Assembly: GCF_013409345.1 (NCBI RefSeq) | Contig: NZ_JACCBB010000001.1 | Span: 2,480,001-2,544,000 of the forward strand | Source: Kineococcus aurantiacus | Lineage (GTDB): Bacteria > Actinomycetota > Actinomycetes > Actinomycetales > Kineococcaceae | DNA: 64,000 nt | Direction: 5' to 3' | In this document: positions 22,709-30,853 of the stretch, piece after piece | How the letters are laid out: each line of letters begins with the position of its first letter | Numbering within the stretch: the first letter of the stretch is position 1 | Program-made: the position numbers and the translations under genes | Notes under the pieces: generated by a model | What the model was told of the DNA's origin: nothing | Database searches by the model: none | Seen by the model: only the letters and a program-made list of their open reading frames with translations

Positions 22709-24229
22709 TCAGGTGGTGGCGCGGTACCGGCGGCGTCTGTCCCGTGGTGGTGCTGTGGCCTCGACCTCGCCCGCGGCGATGAGGTCGTTGAGGTACCGGT
22801 TGGTCATGGCCCTACCCACCCCGAGCGCCCCGGCCAGGTCCTCGGCGTGGTGATTACGACCGTCGCCCAGCAGTTCACGCAGGGCATCCAAGCGATGGGC
22901 TCGGCTGCGGCTCCCGGCAGGAGGAGACGTCCTGCGGCCGGTGGTGGCCGGCTCCCGGTGGAGGGTGGTGCGGAAACGGGTCAGGGAGACGGTGAACTCC
23001 GGCGCGCGCAGACCGTCGTGCGCCATGACCGCCCGCATGACACCGATGCCGCTCCCGCGGTTCTCGCACACGACGTGGTCCGTGCCCGGGAGGGCCACGT
23101 CCGCCAGGAGCAGTGCGAGCCGGCTGTTGCGGCTCGAGGAGACCTCGCCCAGCTCCTCGCTCGTCACCGGCCCGAAGAGCCCACCCGGGCTGATGACGTC
23201 GAGGCGGTCCGGGTACATCTCGACCTGCACCTGCGTGCCGAGGCTGTGCGGACCGTAGTCGCGGTGCATCAGCGCGTTGACCACCGCCTCACGGACGGCG
23301 TCCGGGGGGAACGCGAACCGGTCGGTACGACCGACACCGTCGATCCGAGCGGCGACGGGTGAGTTGCGCAGGACGGCGGCGACGGTGTCCTCGACCATCG
23401 CGGGCAGCGGGCCGGTGAGGGTCTGGCTGTCGAGGAAACGGGGGCCGTCCGCGGGCCCGGCACCCTTCGTCGAGCCCGGGACGTTGATGAACGACACGTG
23501 AGCCTGCGGGTGGAACTGCTGCGGGTAGCTGCCCAGCGTGAGGAGCCCGGCCAGGCTGGGCACGAGCCGTCCCCCCGACGGCACCAGGACGTTGAGCTGC
23601 TGGAGCGCGCGCTCGTCAGGAGCGTCGCGGAAGATCCGCGGTTGCCGTCGGCGGACCCTGCGCAGGAGGGCTGCGACGGCGTCCTCGTCGAGGTCGGAGA
23701 CGTCCGCCTCGGTCGGTGCGGCGTCGTGCCGCGGTTGACCGCGGTTGTCGCGCAACGCCTGTGCCTCGTAGTCGGTGAGGACGCGGTCGCCCTCGTGGGA
23801 GCGGGTGTACGAGCCGGAGCGTTCACCCCGGCTCACGACGAAGCAGGGCTTGGCGTCCGCGGGGAGCTCGGCGACCCGGCCGACGACGACCTGCCCCCCT
23901 TCGGCGTCTTCGACGGCGATGTCCAGGCGGAGCGGCGGGGAGAGTTCGCTCGTCGCGGCCTCGTCGAGCAGTCGTGCTGTCCGGGGAGCGTCGAACCCGG
24001 GGACCACGGCGAAGCCGTTGGCCTCGTCGACGCCCAGGACGACCCGGCCGCCCTGGCCGTTGGCGAACGCGCTCAGGGTGGGGAGCAGGCTCTTCGGCAG
24101 GCCGCCCGCGGCGGCCTTGGCCTCGAGGGTCGCTGTTTCGCCATGACGTCGGAGCGCCGTCAGCAACTCCTCAGCGGTGACACGCTCGTGCACATGTACA
24201 TAGTACATAAGAGCACATATGATGCGCAT
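22709..24229 (-). CDS. AlbA_2/Schlafen-type ATP-binding transcriptional regulator
   Basis: The 506-residue product has an N-terminal AlbA_2 (Schlafen-like, DNA-binding) domain (about 25-165, with ATLEAKAAAGGLPKSLLPTL and FANGQGGRVVLGVDE). A central GHKL-type ATPase domain follows (about 290-420, with REAVVNALMHRDY, ISPGGLFGPV and NRGSGIGVMRAVM), then a C-terminal winged helix (about 445-505). This is the architecture of the RecG-like/HATPase_c_4 putative regulators. The start is uncertain: the ATG at 24229 lies inside an inverted repeat, and ATG 24208 or GTG 24193 are alternatives with no clear ribosome site for any. Autoregulation through the inverted repeat is likely. Confidence 0.8.
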   Translation of the reverse strand: MRIICALMYYVHVHERVTAEELLTALRRHGETATLEAKAAAGGLPKSLLPTLSAFANGQGGRVVLGVDEANGFAVVPGFDAPRTARLLDEAATSELSPPLRLDIAVEDAEGGQVVVGRVAELPADAKPCFVVSRGERSGSYTRSHEGDRVLTDYEAQALRDNRGQPRHDAAPTEADVSDLDEDAVAALLRRVRRRQPRIFRDAPDERALQQLNVLVPSGGRLVPSLAGLLTLGSYPQQFHPQAHVSFINVPGSTKGAGPADGPRFLDSQTLTGPLPAMVEDTVAAVLRNSPVAARIDGVGRTDRFAFPPDAVREAVVNALMHRDYGPHSLGTQVQVEMYPDRLDVISPGGLFGPVTSEELGEVSSSRNSRLALLLADVALPGTDHVVCENRGSGIGVMRAVMAHDGLRAPEFTVSLTRFRTTLHREPATTGRRTSPPAGSRSRAHRLDALRELLGDGRNHHAEDLAGALGVGRAMTNRYLNDLIAAGEVEATAPPRDRRRRYRATT

Positions 24230-24240
24230 GTACTATGTAG
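24194..24240. promoter_or_regulatory. Inverted-repeat operator at the AlbA_2 gene start
   Basis: TACATAGTACAT (24197-24208) and its complement ATGTACTATGTA (24228-24239) are 12-bp arms 19 bp apart. The left arm is part of a larger palindrome ATGTACATAGTACAT (24194-24208). The stretch is AT-rich in GC-rich surroundings and overlaps the possible start codons. Confidence 0.65.
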
Positions 24241-24244
24241 TGGC

Positions 24245-25300
24245 TCACCAGCCGACCCGCCCGTCGAAGAAGTCGTACACCCCCGGCCCCCGCCACAACG
24301 GCACCCCCACCGTCGTCGCGCGGTACAACCCGACGGCGGCCCCGCGAACCCGGGCGGTCTCCACCGGCCAGCGCAGGGGCGCGGCGAGCGTCTGCAGGTC
24401 CGCCTCCGGTCGGGCCAGCAGGTCCCGCACGTGGTCGACGGCCGGCAGGGTCGCGAGCTTGTCGCCGTTGCAGCGCGGGTCGGTGAGGACGAGGTTCCGC
24501 ACGCCGTCGAGGGCGACGCGCGACCACGGCAGGACGTGGTCGACGTCCACCCGATCGGTCAGCGTTCTCCCGCAGTAGAAGCAGCGGTTGCCCTGGAACT
24601 CCCGCAACCCGGGGGCGAGCTTGGCGACGGCGGCGCGGTCGGCGCCGAAGAGGAACGCGTGCAGGTCGGGCACGTCGAGCTCGGCGCGGTTGAGGCGCTG
24701 GACGTCCTCGACCCACCACCGCTGCACCACCGGCTGCAGCAGCGCCGACACCCGCGCCAGCGCCGACGGGACACCGGGGAACAGCTCGACCGCCCACCCG
24801 TGGGCGTCGAGGGTCGCGACGGTCACCTTCTTGCTCAGCCAGGAGTCGTCGAACAGGAACGCGACCCCCGGTTCGCGGCCGCCGGTGCGCTGCAGGGCGA
24901 ACAGCGGTTGCTGCGCCAGCGTGATCGACACTCTGCGGCGCAACCGTTCCCACCGGGCGGGTTCGGCGGACCGCCACTGCGCGAGGGTCGGCAGGCCCCG
25001 GCGCTCGGCGTCGCGGCGCAGGGTGGTGACCTCGTCGAGGAGGGACGACGAACCCTCTTGAGTTCGCGCGTTCTGCCGCAGCACCCCGTGCTCACCGAAC
25101 ACCCGGACCTGCGGCCAGTACGCCTCGACGACGCGGTCGGCGAGGTCCCCGATCGGGACGGTCAGCCCGGCGTCGTCGGGGACCGGGTTCTCCAGGCAGT
25201 GCTGCAGCAGCGCGTCCAGCACGGCCAGCTTGTAGGTCGCGACCCGCCGCCCCGTCGCCAGCAGCTGCGCGAGGCGGGCACCCAGGTCGAGCGGGTCCAC
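24245..25300 (-). CDS. HNH endonuclease family protein
   Basis: A 351-residue protein with a C-terminal HNH nuclease core (about 240-290): CFYCGRTLTDRVDVDHVLPW followed by LVLTDPRCNGDKLATLP. The DVDH, N and final CN-x-x-K positions fit the beta-beta-alpha-metal fold. The cysteines of CFYC and RCN could bind structural zinc. The N-terminal 230 residues resemble no domain I know and may recognise target or partner. The GTG start at 25300 overlaps the TAG stop of the ADP-ribosylglycohydrolase fusion by one base (TAGTG), so both are cotranscribed and translationally coupled. It ends 15 bp before the next minus-strand gene. Confidence 0.85.
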   Translation of the reverse strand: MDPLDLGARLAQLLATGRRVATYKLAVLDALLQHCLENPVPDDAGLTVPIGDLADRVVEAYWPQVRVFGEHGVLRQNARTQEGSSSLLDEVTTLRRDAERRGLPTLAQWRSAEPARWERLRRRVSITLAQQPLFALQRTGGREPGVAFLFDDSWLSKKVTVATLDAHGWAVELFPGVPSALARVSALLQPVVQRWWVEDVQRLNRAELDVPDLHAFLFGADRAAVAKLAPGLREFQGNRCFYCGRTLTDRVDVDHVLPWSRVALDGVRNLVLTDPRCNGDKLATLPAVDHVRDLLARPEADLQTLAAPLRWPVETARVRGAAVGLYRATTVGVPLWRGPGVYDFFDGRVGW

Positions 25301-26673
25301 TACCGCGGCAGCCGGTTCAGCGCCGCCGTGAAGCTGGCGTTCCAGTCGCTGAGGTGCGGCCAGACCGCCGTGACCTGCTCGGTCGCCTCCCGCGCGGACA
25401 CCCCGCGTTCCCGCACCACCCACGCGCGCAGCACCAGCCCGGTCCGCGACGCCCCGGCGTGGCAGTGCACGAGGACGGGCTTCCCGTCGGCGCGCAACGC
25501 GGCGATGTCGTCCAGGACGTCGTCGAGGACGGTGTCCAGTTCGGTGTTGCTGTCGTCGTCGGTGAGGTACGCGAAGCGCTGCACGTCGTGGCCGAACCGG
25601 CCGCCGGTGCGGCACAGCGAGACGACGGCGAAGTCGCGGTCGCTGCGGCGCGCGCCGTCGAGGTCGGCAGCCCACACGCCGTCGGTGACCTCGACCGGGG
25701 TCAGCCCCCGCGTGGGCGGCGGCTCGTGCAGGGCCGCGGTGGACCCGTCCAGGCGCAGCGCCAGCCACTGCAGGTCGCGCAACTCCCACGTCCCCGGGAA
25801 CCCCGGGACCCGGCCGTGCACGGCGGAGCTCCAGCGGATCGGGATGCCCGTCATGCCCGCGCGCGCCCCGGCCAGGGCGCCGGTGACGCAGGCGACGGTG
25901 TCGGTGTCGCCGCCGAGGTCGATCACCAGCCGCAGTGCCTCCTCGAACGTCGTGGAGTTCCGCAGCGCCCACAACGCCGACCCCAGCGTCGGCCACACCG
26001 CGCCGTTGGACTCGGTGGCGTCCGCGGGCGTCCAGCCCGGCGCGCACACCTGCGCCCACTTGGCCCGGTACGGTTCGGCGACCTCGGCCAGGGCGATCGC
26101 GTCGTCGGCGTCGCCGCCGTCGAGCAGCACCCGCAGCACCTCGTGGAACAGCGCGCAGCCCTCCCCGGCGGCGGGGTCGCCGTGGGTGAGGGCGCTGATC
26201 CGGCGGGCCGCGTCCATCGTCGCGGCCCGGCCGTCGCGGGCGAAGAAGACCGCCGCGGGGGTGGTGCGCATGAGCGAGCCGTTGCCGGCCGCGCGGTGCC
26301 CGGCGCGGACGTGCTCGGCCGCCGCGGTGTCCCACGGCAGCCCCGACCCCAGCACCGCCGACGTCTGCACGCCGATGTCCGGTGGCCCGGCCTGCGCCCA
26401 GCGCTGGAACCGGGCGAACACGTCGGCCTCGTCCAGGCCGCCGCGCTCGACGAGGGACTGCGCGAGCAGCAGCGCCATCTGCGTGTCGTCGGTGAACTCG
26501 CCCGGCTCCCAGCCCAGGGACCCGCCGCCGCACATCTCGGTGCGCACCCCGCGGGCGGGGGAGGGGAAGCGGGTGGAGAAGGCGTGCGGGGGGCCGAACT
26601 CGAAGGGGGCGCCGAGGGCGTCCCCGACGGCCGAGCCCACGAGGGCGCCCATCACCCGGTGCTGACGGTCCAC
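25300..26673 (-). CDS. ADP-ribosylglycohydrolase fused to dual-specificity phosphatase
   Basis: Two domains in 457 residues. Residues 1-300 form an intact ADP-ribosylglycohydrolase: GALVGSAVGDALGAPFEFG, EFTDDTQMALLLA and DLGGDTDTVACVTGALAGA carry all metal-binding acids. Residues 325-455 form a tyrosine/dual-specificity phosphatase-like domain with the CX5R loop HCHAGASRTG and an upstream DDD region that could supply the general acid. It may remove ADP-ribose from a target and process a phosphate-containing product; substrates are unknown. GTG start with AGGAGG; promoter region shared with the divergent NUDIX regulator, whose operator-like repeats begin 15 bp upstream of the start. Confidence 0.88.
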   Translation of the reverse strand: MDRQHRVMGALVGSAVGDALGAPFEFGPPHAFSTRFPSPARGVRTEMCGGGSLGWEPGEFTDDTQMALLLAQSLVERGGLDEADVFARFQRWAQAGPPDIGVQTSAVLGSGLPWDTAAAEHVRAGHRAAGNGSLMRTTPAAVFFARDGRAATMDAARRISALTHGDPAAGEGCALFHEVLRVLLDGGDADDAIALAEVAEPYRAKWAQVCAPGWTPADATESNGAVWPTLGSALWALRNSTTFEEALRLVIDLGGDTDTVACVTGALAGARAGMTGIPIRWSSAVHGRVPGFPGTWELRDLQWLALRLDGSTAALHEPPPTRGLTPVEVTDGVWAADLDGARRSDRDFAVVSLCRTGGRFGHDVQRFAYLTDDDSNTELDTVLDDVLDDIAALRADGKPVLVHCHAGASRTGLVLRAWVVRERGVSAREATEQVTAVWPHLSDWNASFTAALNRLPR

Positions 26674-26687
26674 GGTGGCCTCCTTGA

Positions 26688-26734
26688 TTAGCGCAATCCT
26701 GCGACAAGTCGACGTTAGCGCACACCTGCGACAA
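26688..26734. promoter_or_regulatory. Tandem operator-like repeats in NUDIX/ADPRH intergenic region
   Basis: Two 20-bp copies, TTAGCGCAATCCTGCGACAA (26688-26707) and TTAGCGCACACCTGCGACAA (26715-26734), differ at two bases and are 27 bp apart. Each has internal dyad character (TAGCGCA...TGCGACA). They fill the 70-bp gap between the divergent starts, as expected for NrtR-type sites. Confidence 0.8.
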
Positions 26735-26743
26735 CATCGAGCC

Positions 26744-27382
26744 GTGTCCGACCTCCAGTCCTACGTGCGACCCTCCGTCGCCGTCGACACCGTCGTCCTC
26801 ACCGTCGCCCCTGACGCCGGGTTGTCCGTGCTGCTGGTGCCCGGACCCGGCGGGGGGTGGGCCCTGCCCGGCACGTTCCTGCACGAGGGGGAGACCCTGG
26901 CGCAGGCCGTGCTGCGGTCCCTGCGGACCAAGGCGCACGTCGAAGGGCTGCGGCCGCGGCAGCTGCACGTCTTCGACGCCCCCGACCGCGACGACCGGGG
27001 CTGGGTGCTGTCCGTCGCCCACCTCGACGTCGTGCCCTGGGAACGGCTGACTCCCGCGCCTGACGACGTCCGGCTCGTCCCGCACGACCGGACGGGGCCA
27101 CTGCCCTTCGACCACCGCGAGATCGTCGACCTGGGCGTCGCCCAGACCCGGCGCGAGTACGCCGGCGCCCCCGACCCCGCCGGGCTGCTGCCCGGGCGCT
27201 TCACGTTGCGGCAGCTGCAGACGCTGCACGAAGCCGTCGCCGGCCGGGCCCTGCCGCGCGACACGTTCCGGCGCCGCGTCGAACCGGCGCTCCGGGACAC
27301 CGGGCAGCTCAGCAGCGGGACCGTCGGCAAACCCGCACGGCTGTTCGAGCGCCACCCCCGCGGTGATCGAGCACTCCGGTGA
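26744..27382 (+). CDS. NUDIX-HTH transcriptional regulator (NrtR-like)
   Basis: A 212-residue protein with an N-terminal NUDIX-like domain (about 5-135; VDTVVLTV, GWALPGTFLHEGETLAQAVLRSL) and a C-terminal winged helix (about 145-212; FTLRQLQTLHEAVAG, DTFRRRVE, LFERHP). This is the arrangement of NrtR regulators, which bind ADP-ribose or related NAD breakdown products and repress NAD-linked genes. The Nudix box is imperfect (the REUXEE part reads RSLRTKAHVE), as in regulators that bind rather than hydrolyse ligand. The GTG start at 26744 matches the family start. It is divergent from the ADP-ribosylglycohydrolase-phosphatase gene, its likely target. Confidence 0.85.
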   Translation: MSDLQSYVRPSVAVDTVVLTVAPDAGLSVLLVPGPGGGWALPGTFLHEGETLAQAVLRSLRTKAHVEGLRPRQLHVFDAPDRDDRGWVLSVAHLDVVPWERLTPAPDDVRLVPHDRTGPLPFDHREIVDLGVAQTRREYAGAPDPAGLLPGRFTLRQLQTLHEAVAGRALPRDTFRRRVEPALRDTGQLSSGTVGKPARLFERHPRGDRALR

Positions 27383-27408
27383 TCGAGCACTCCGGCGCGG
27401 CCTCGGCC

Positions 27409-28065
27409 TCACCCGTCCAGCAGCCCAAGCTCCAGGGCCCGCAGCACCGCGCGGGTGCGGTCGCGGACGCCCAGCTTCAGCAGCACGGCCGTGACGTGGT
27501 TCTTCACCGTCCCCGGCGCCAGGTGCAGGGCCGCGGCGATCTCCTTGTTCGACCACCCGGCCGCGGCCAGCCGCAGCACGTCCAGCTCCCGCGGGGTCAA
27601 CGGCTCGGGGACCCCCAGGTCGGCGGGTCCGGCCGGCCGGTTCGCGACGGCCCGCAGCAGCCGCTCGGTCAGCGCCGGCTGCAGCAGGGTCCCGCCGTCG
27701 GCGAGGGTGCGGACCGCCGCCAGCACCTGGTCCAGGGTGACGTCCTTCAGCAGGTACCCGCGCGCGCCGGCGCGCAGCGCGGCCAGGACCAGCTCGTCGT
27801 CGTCGAACGTCGTCAGCACCAGCACCGGGACGGTGCTGCCCCTGTCCCGCAACGCCTCCAGCGTCGCGATGCCGTCCCGGCGCGGCATCCGCAGGTCCAG
27901 CAGGAGGACGTCGACGTCGCCGCGGGCCACCAGCTCCAGCGCGTCGTCGCCGTCCTCGCCCTCCCCGACGACCCGCACCGCGTCGCTGAGGGACAGCAGC
28001 CGCAGGATGCCCTGCCGCACGAGCGTCTGGTCGTCGACCACCGCGACCCGCACCGGGCCGTTCAC
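27409..28065 (-). CDS. NarL/LuxR-family response regulator
   Basis: 218 residues: receiver domain (1-120) with VAVVDDQTLVRQG, phosphoacceptor Asp in VLLLDLRMP, Thr in VLTTFDDDE and Lys in YLLKDV; then a LuxR-type helix-turn-helix (155-218) with LTPRELDVLRLAAAGWSNKE and GTVKNHV. It is the partner of the upstream histidine kinase gene, overlapping it by 4 nt (GTGA). The usual target of such pairs is the neighbouring ABC transporter, here divergently transcribed 1.2 kb away. Confidence 0.94.
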   Translation of the reverse strand: MNGPVRVAVVDDQTLVRQGILRLLSLSDAVRVVGEGEDGDDALELVARGDVDVLLLDLRMPRRDGIATLEALRDRGSTVPVLVLTTFDDDELVLAALRAGARGYLLKDVTLDQVLAAVRTLADGGTLLQPALTERLLRAVANRPAGPADLGVPEPLTPRELDVLRLAAAGWSNKEIAAALHLAPGTVKNHVTAVLLKLGVRDRTRAVLRALELGLLDG

Positions 28066-29192
28066 GCCGGGACCTCCAGCTCGGTGCGGAAACCCCGCCC
28101 GGGCGCGGTGCGGAACCGCACGGTCCCCCCGGCACCCTCGACGCGCTCGACCAGGCCCGCCAGGCCGTTCCCGGGGCGCAGGTGGCCGCTGCCGCGACCG
28201 TCGTCGGCCGCTTCCAGGCGCACCCCGGCGGCCGTCGCGACGACGTCGAGGGTGAAGCGGTGCGCCCCCGCGTGGCGCAGGGTGTTCGTCAGCAGTTCCT
28301 GCGCGGCCCGCACCACCACCAGCGCCCGCTCTGGGCCCACCGGCACCTCCTCCCGCACGGTCAGCACCACCGGCAGCCCCGGCGCCCGGCCCACGACCTC
28401 GCGCAGCGCGCTCTCCAGCCCCTGCACCTCCCCGCGCAGGTCGCCCACCACGGTCCGCACGTCGCCCAGCAGGTCCTTGGCGATGCCGCGGGCCCGGTCG
28501 ACGTGCTCGGCGACCGGGCCGTCCGCGCGGTGTGAGGCGACCTCCAGCTCCAGCGCCAGCGCCGTCAGGCCGTGCCCGACGACGTCGTGCAGCTCCCGGG
28601 AGATCCGCAACCGCTCGGCGTCCCGGCTGGAGGCCGCCAGCAGCGCCGACGCCGCCCGCAGCTGCGCGTGCGCCGCGGCCAGCGCCGTCCGCTGCTCGGC
28701 CTGCCGCCGGCCGGCCACCACCAGGACCGCCGCGAACACCTGCAGCGCACCGTAGAGCGTCCCCAGCGCCACGACCTGCCCCGTGCCCAGCCCCGCCCGC
28801 GCCGCGCCCGCCACGACGGCGGCGCTCTGCACCGCGATGAGGACGGCGGTCACGGCGGGGGACAGCGTCAGCGCGGCCGGTACCACCGCCACGACGAAGA
28901 GGATCGCCGTCCAGTTGGCCTGCGGGGCGATCCACCACGCCACCAGCGCGGCCACGACCCCCACCGCCAGCGGCGCCGCGGGCGGCAACCAGCGGGGGCG
29001 GGGGACCAGCCACCCCGACCCGGCGACGTCGTCGACGACGAAGGACAGCGCGAACACCCCGTACGCCACCCACCACCACCCGCGGGTCCCCGGCGGGCCG
29101 TCCCACGCCCCGACCGCCGCCAGGACCCCCACGGCGGCGAGCGCCACGTACCCCGTCACCGCCGCCGCGCGTTCCTGAGCCCCGGAGAACAC
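28062..29192 (-). CDS. NarL-type sensor histidine kinase (HisKA_3)
   Basis: A 376-residue membrane histidine kinase. About five hydrophobic helices occupy residues 10-150 with almost no periplasmic domain, as in DesK-type sensors of membrane state. The dimerisation/phosphoacceptor helix reads RISRELHDVVGHGLTALALE with the conserved His. The ATPase domain ends with DDGRGSGHLRPGNGLAGLVE (G boxes). The GTG at 29192 is taken as start; a frame up to 29267 exists without better support. The gene overlaps the response regulator and is divergent from an ABC exporter, which suggests sensing and removing a membrane-active compound. Confidence 0.9.
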   Translation of the reverse strand: MFSGAQERAAAVTGYVALAAVGVLAAVGAWDGPPGTRGWWWVAYGVFALSFVVDDVAGSGWLVPRPRWLPPAAPLAVGVVAALVAWWIAPQANWTAILFVVAVVPAALTLSPAVTAVLIAVQSAAVVAGAARAGLGTGQVVALGTLYGALQVFAAVLVVAGRRQAEQRTALAAAHAQLRAASALLAASSRDAERLRISRELHDVVGHGLTALALELEVASHRADGPVAEHVDRARGIAKDLLGDVRTVVGDLRGEVQGLESALREVVGRAPGLPVVLTVREEVPVGPERALVVVRAAQELLTNTLRHAGAHRFTLDVVATAAGVRLEAADDGRGSGHLRPGNGLAGLVERVEGAGGTVRFRTAPGRGFRTELEVPA

Positions 29193-29329
29193 GGGGGAAT
29201 GGTAGGAGCCCCGGGCCCTGGACGACCCCTGCCAGGAGTCACGGGTGCAGCCGGTGACCTCCGGCACTTCGGGCGACAGCCCCCGGATCCCTAGCGTCGC
29301 AGGTGGTTGACCACGGAGAGGAGAAACCG

Positions 29330-30034
29330 GTGGACGTCATCGAACTGGACGGGGTCGTGAAGACGTACGGGGACGTGCGCGCCGTCGACGGCCTCGACCT
29401 GCGGGTCCGGCGGGGCGAGGTCGTCGCCCTCCTCGGGCCCAACGGCGCGGGCAAGAGCACCACGTTCGAGCTGCTGCTCGACCTCGTGCGGCCCACCGCG
29501 GGGTCCGTGCGGGTCCTCGGCGGGGAGCCCGGCGCGGCGCGGGCGCGGGTCGGGGCGATGCTGCAGTCCGCCGGGCTGCCCGAGCAGGTCACCGTCCGTG
29601 AACTCGTCCGGCTCGTCGGGCACGCCTACCCCCGGCACCTGCCCGTCGCGGACGTCCTCGACCGCACCGGCCTGACCGCCCGCGCCGGCCGCACCGTCAC
29701 CGCCCTGTCCGGCGGCGAGCGGCAACGGCTGCTGCTGGCCCTCGCCCTCGTCGGGGAGCCGGAACTGCTGCTGCTGGACGAACCGACCGCCGCCATGGAC
29801 GTCCTGGCCCGCCGCGCGTTCTGGGCCCAGGCCCGCGCCGCCACCGCGAACGGGACGACGATCCTGTTCGCCACCCACGACCTCACCGAGGCCGCCGCCC
29901 ACGCCGACCGCGTCGTCGTCCTCGCCGCCGGGCACCGCGTCGCCGACGGCACGCCTCGCGAACTCGCCGGCGACGGCGACCTGGAGACCGCCTACCTCAC
30001 CCTCACCGACACCCCCGTGGGAGACCCGCGATGA
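29330..30034 (+). CDS. ABC-2 type exporter, ATP-binding protein
   Basis: A 234-residue ATPase with Walker A GPNGAGKST, Q-loop region GAMLQSAGLPE, signature LSGGERQRLLLALALVG, Walker B LLLLDEPTAAMD and H-loop ATHDLTE. It powers the membrane protein encoded next, overlapping it by 4 nt (ATGA). The GTG start at 29330 is preferred over 29303 because GGAGAGGAG precedes it. Pairs of this kind next to DesK-like two-component systems commonly export antibiotics or lipids; the substrate is not shown by the sequence. Confidence 0.92.
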   Translation: MDVIELDGVVKTYGDVRAVDGLDLRVRRGEVVALLGPNGAGKSTTFELLLDLVRPTAGSVRVLGGEPGAARARVGAMLQSAGLPEQVTVRELVRLVGHAYPRHLPVADVLDRTGLTARAGRTVTALSGGERQRLLLALALVGEPELLLLDEPTAAMDVLARRAFWAQARAATANGTTILFATHDLTEAAAHADRVVVLAAGHRVADGTPRELAGDGDLETAYLTLTDTPVGDPR

Positions 30035-30840
30035 CCACCACCCTCACCGGTTCCCGGCTCGGTTTCGCCCGCCTGGCCGTCGTCACCGAGGCTCGCGCCG
30101 GGCTGCGCCGCCCCGAGTTCGCCGTCCTCGGCATGACGCTCCCCGTCATCCTCTACGCGATCTTCGGGCTCCCCGACGCCGGGGACGAGCTGCCCGGCGG
30201 GACCCCCACCGGCGTCGTGATGCTCGCCGGGATCGGCTGCTACGGCGCCCTCACCCTCGGCATCGTCGTGTTCGGCGAGGACGTCGCCAAGGACCGCGGC
30301 CGCGGCTGGCTGCGGACCCTGGCCGCCACCCCCGTCCCCACCGGCGCCTACCAGCTCGGCAAGCTCGGCGCCGGGTTCGTCCACGGCCTGCTCATGGTGA
30401 CGGCGCTGTGCCTGTTCGCCGGGCTCGTCGGCGCCGTCTCCCTGACCGCCCGGGAGTGGGTCGTCCTCGGCGCGCTGCTCGTCGCCGGGGTCCTCGCGTT
30501 CAGCCCGCTGGGCTTCGCCATCGCCTACCTCGCCCGGCCCCGCGCCGCCGTCGTCGTCACCAACGTCCTGTTCCTGCCGCTGTCCTTCGTCTCGGGGCTC
30601 TTCGTGCCGCTGTCCGAACTGCCCGACGTCATCGGGCAGGTCGCACGCTGGCTGCCCAGCCACCACTTCGGGCAGGTCGTCCTGCACGCCGTCGCCGACG
30701 ACGCCGACATCGCGCGGCTCACCGGGCTGGGCACGCAGCCGGTGGGGGTGCACGTGGCGTGGGTGCTGGGCAGCGCGGTCCTGTTCACGGTGGTGGCGCT
30801 CGCGGCGGCGCACCGGGAGGCGGTGACGCGGCGGGGGTGA
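30031..30840 (+). CDS. ABC-2 type exporter, membrane protein
   Basis: 269 residues with six predicted membrane helices and the ABC-2 pattern: a long N-terminal coupling region (VTEARAGLRRPEFAVLGMTLP), then GEDVAKDRGRGWLRTLAATPVPTGAYQLGK and, toward the end, LSFVSGLFVPLSELPDVIGQVARWLPSHHF, the typical re-entrant motif of this family. Acts as a dimer with the ATPase encoded just upstream. ATG start in the ATGA overlap. Confidence 0.9.
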   Translation: MTTTLTGSRLGFARLAVVTEARAGLRRPEFAVLGMTLPVILYAIFGLPDAGDELPGGTPTGVVMLAGIGCYGALTLGIVVFGEDVAKDRGRGWLRTLAATPVPTGAYQLGKLGAGFVHGLLMVTALCLFAGLVGAVSLTAREWVVLGALLVAGVLAFSPLGFAIAYLARPRAAVVVTNVLFLPLSFVSGLFVPLSELPDVIGQVARWLPSHHFGQVVLHAVADDADIARLTGLGTQPVGVHVAWVLGSAVLFTVVALAAAHREAVTRRG

Positions 30841-30853
30841 GGACCCCTGCCGC

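Noticed and set aside
24245-28135. Apparent 1296-residue minus-strand protein
   Set aside because: Only its last 351 residues (HNH protein) are real; upstream it runs through the wrong frames of the ADPRH, NUDIX and response-regulator genes.
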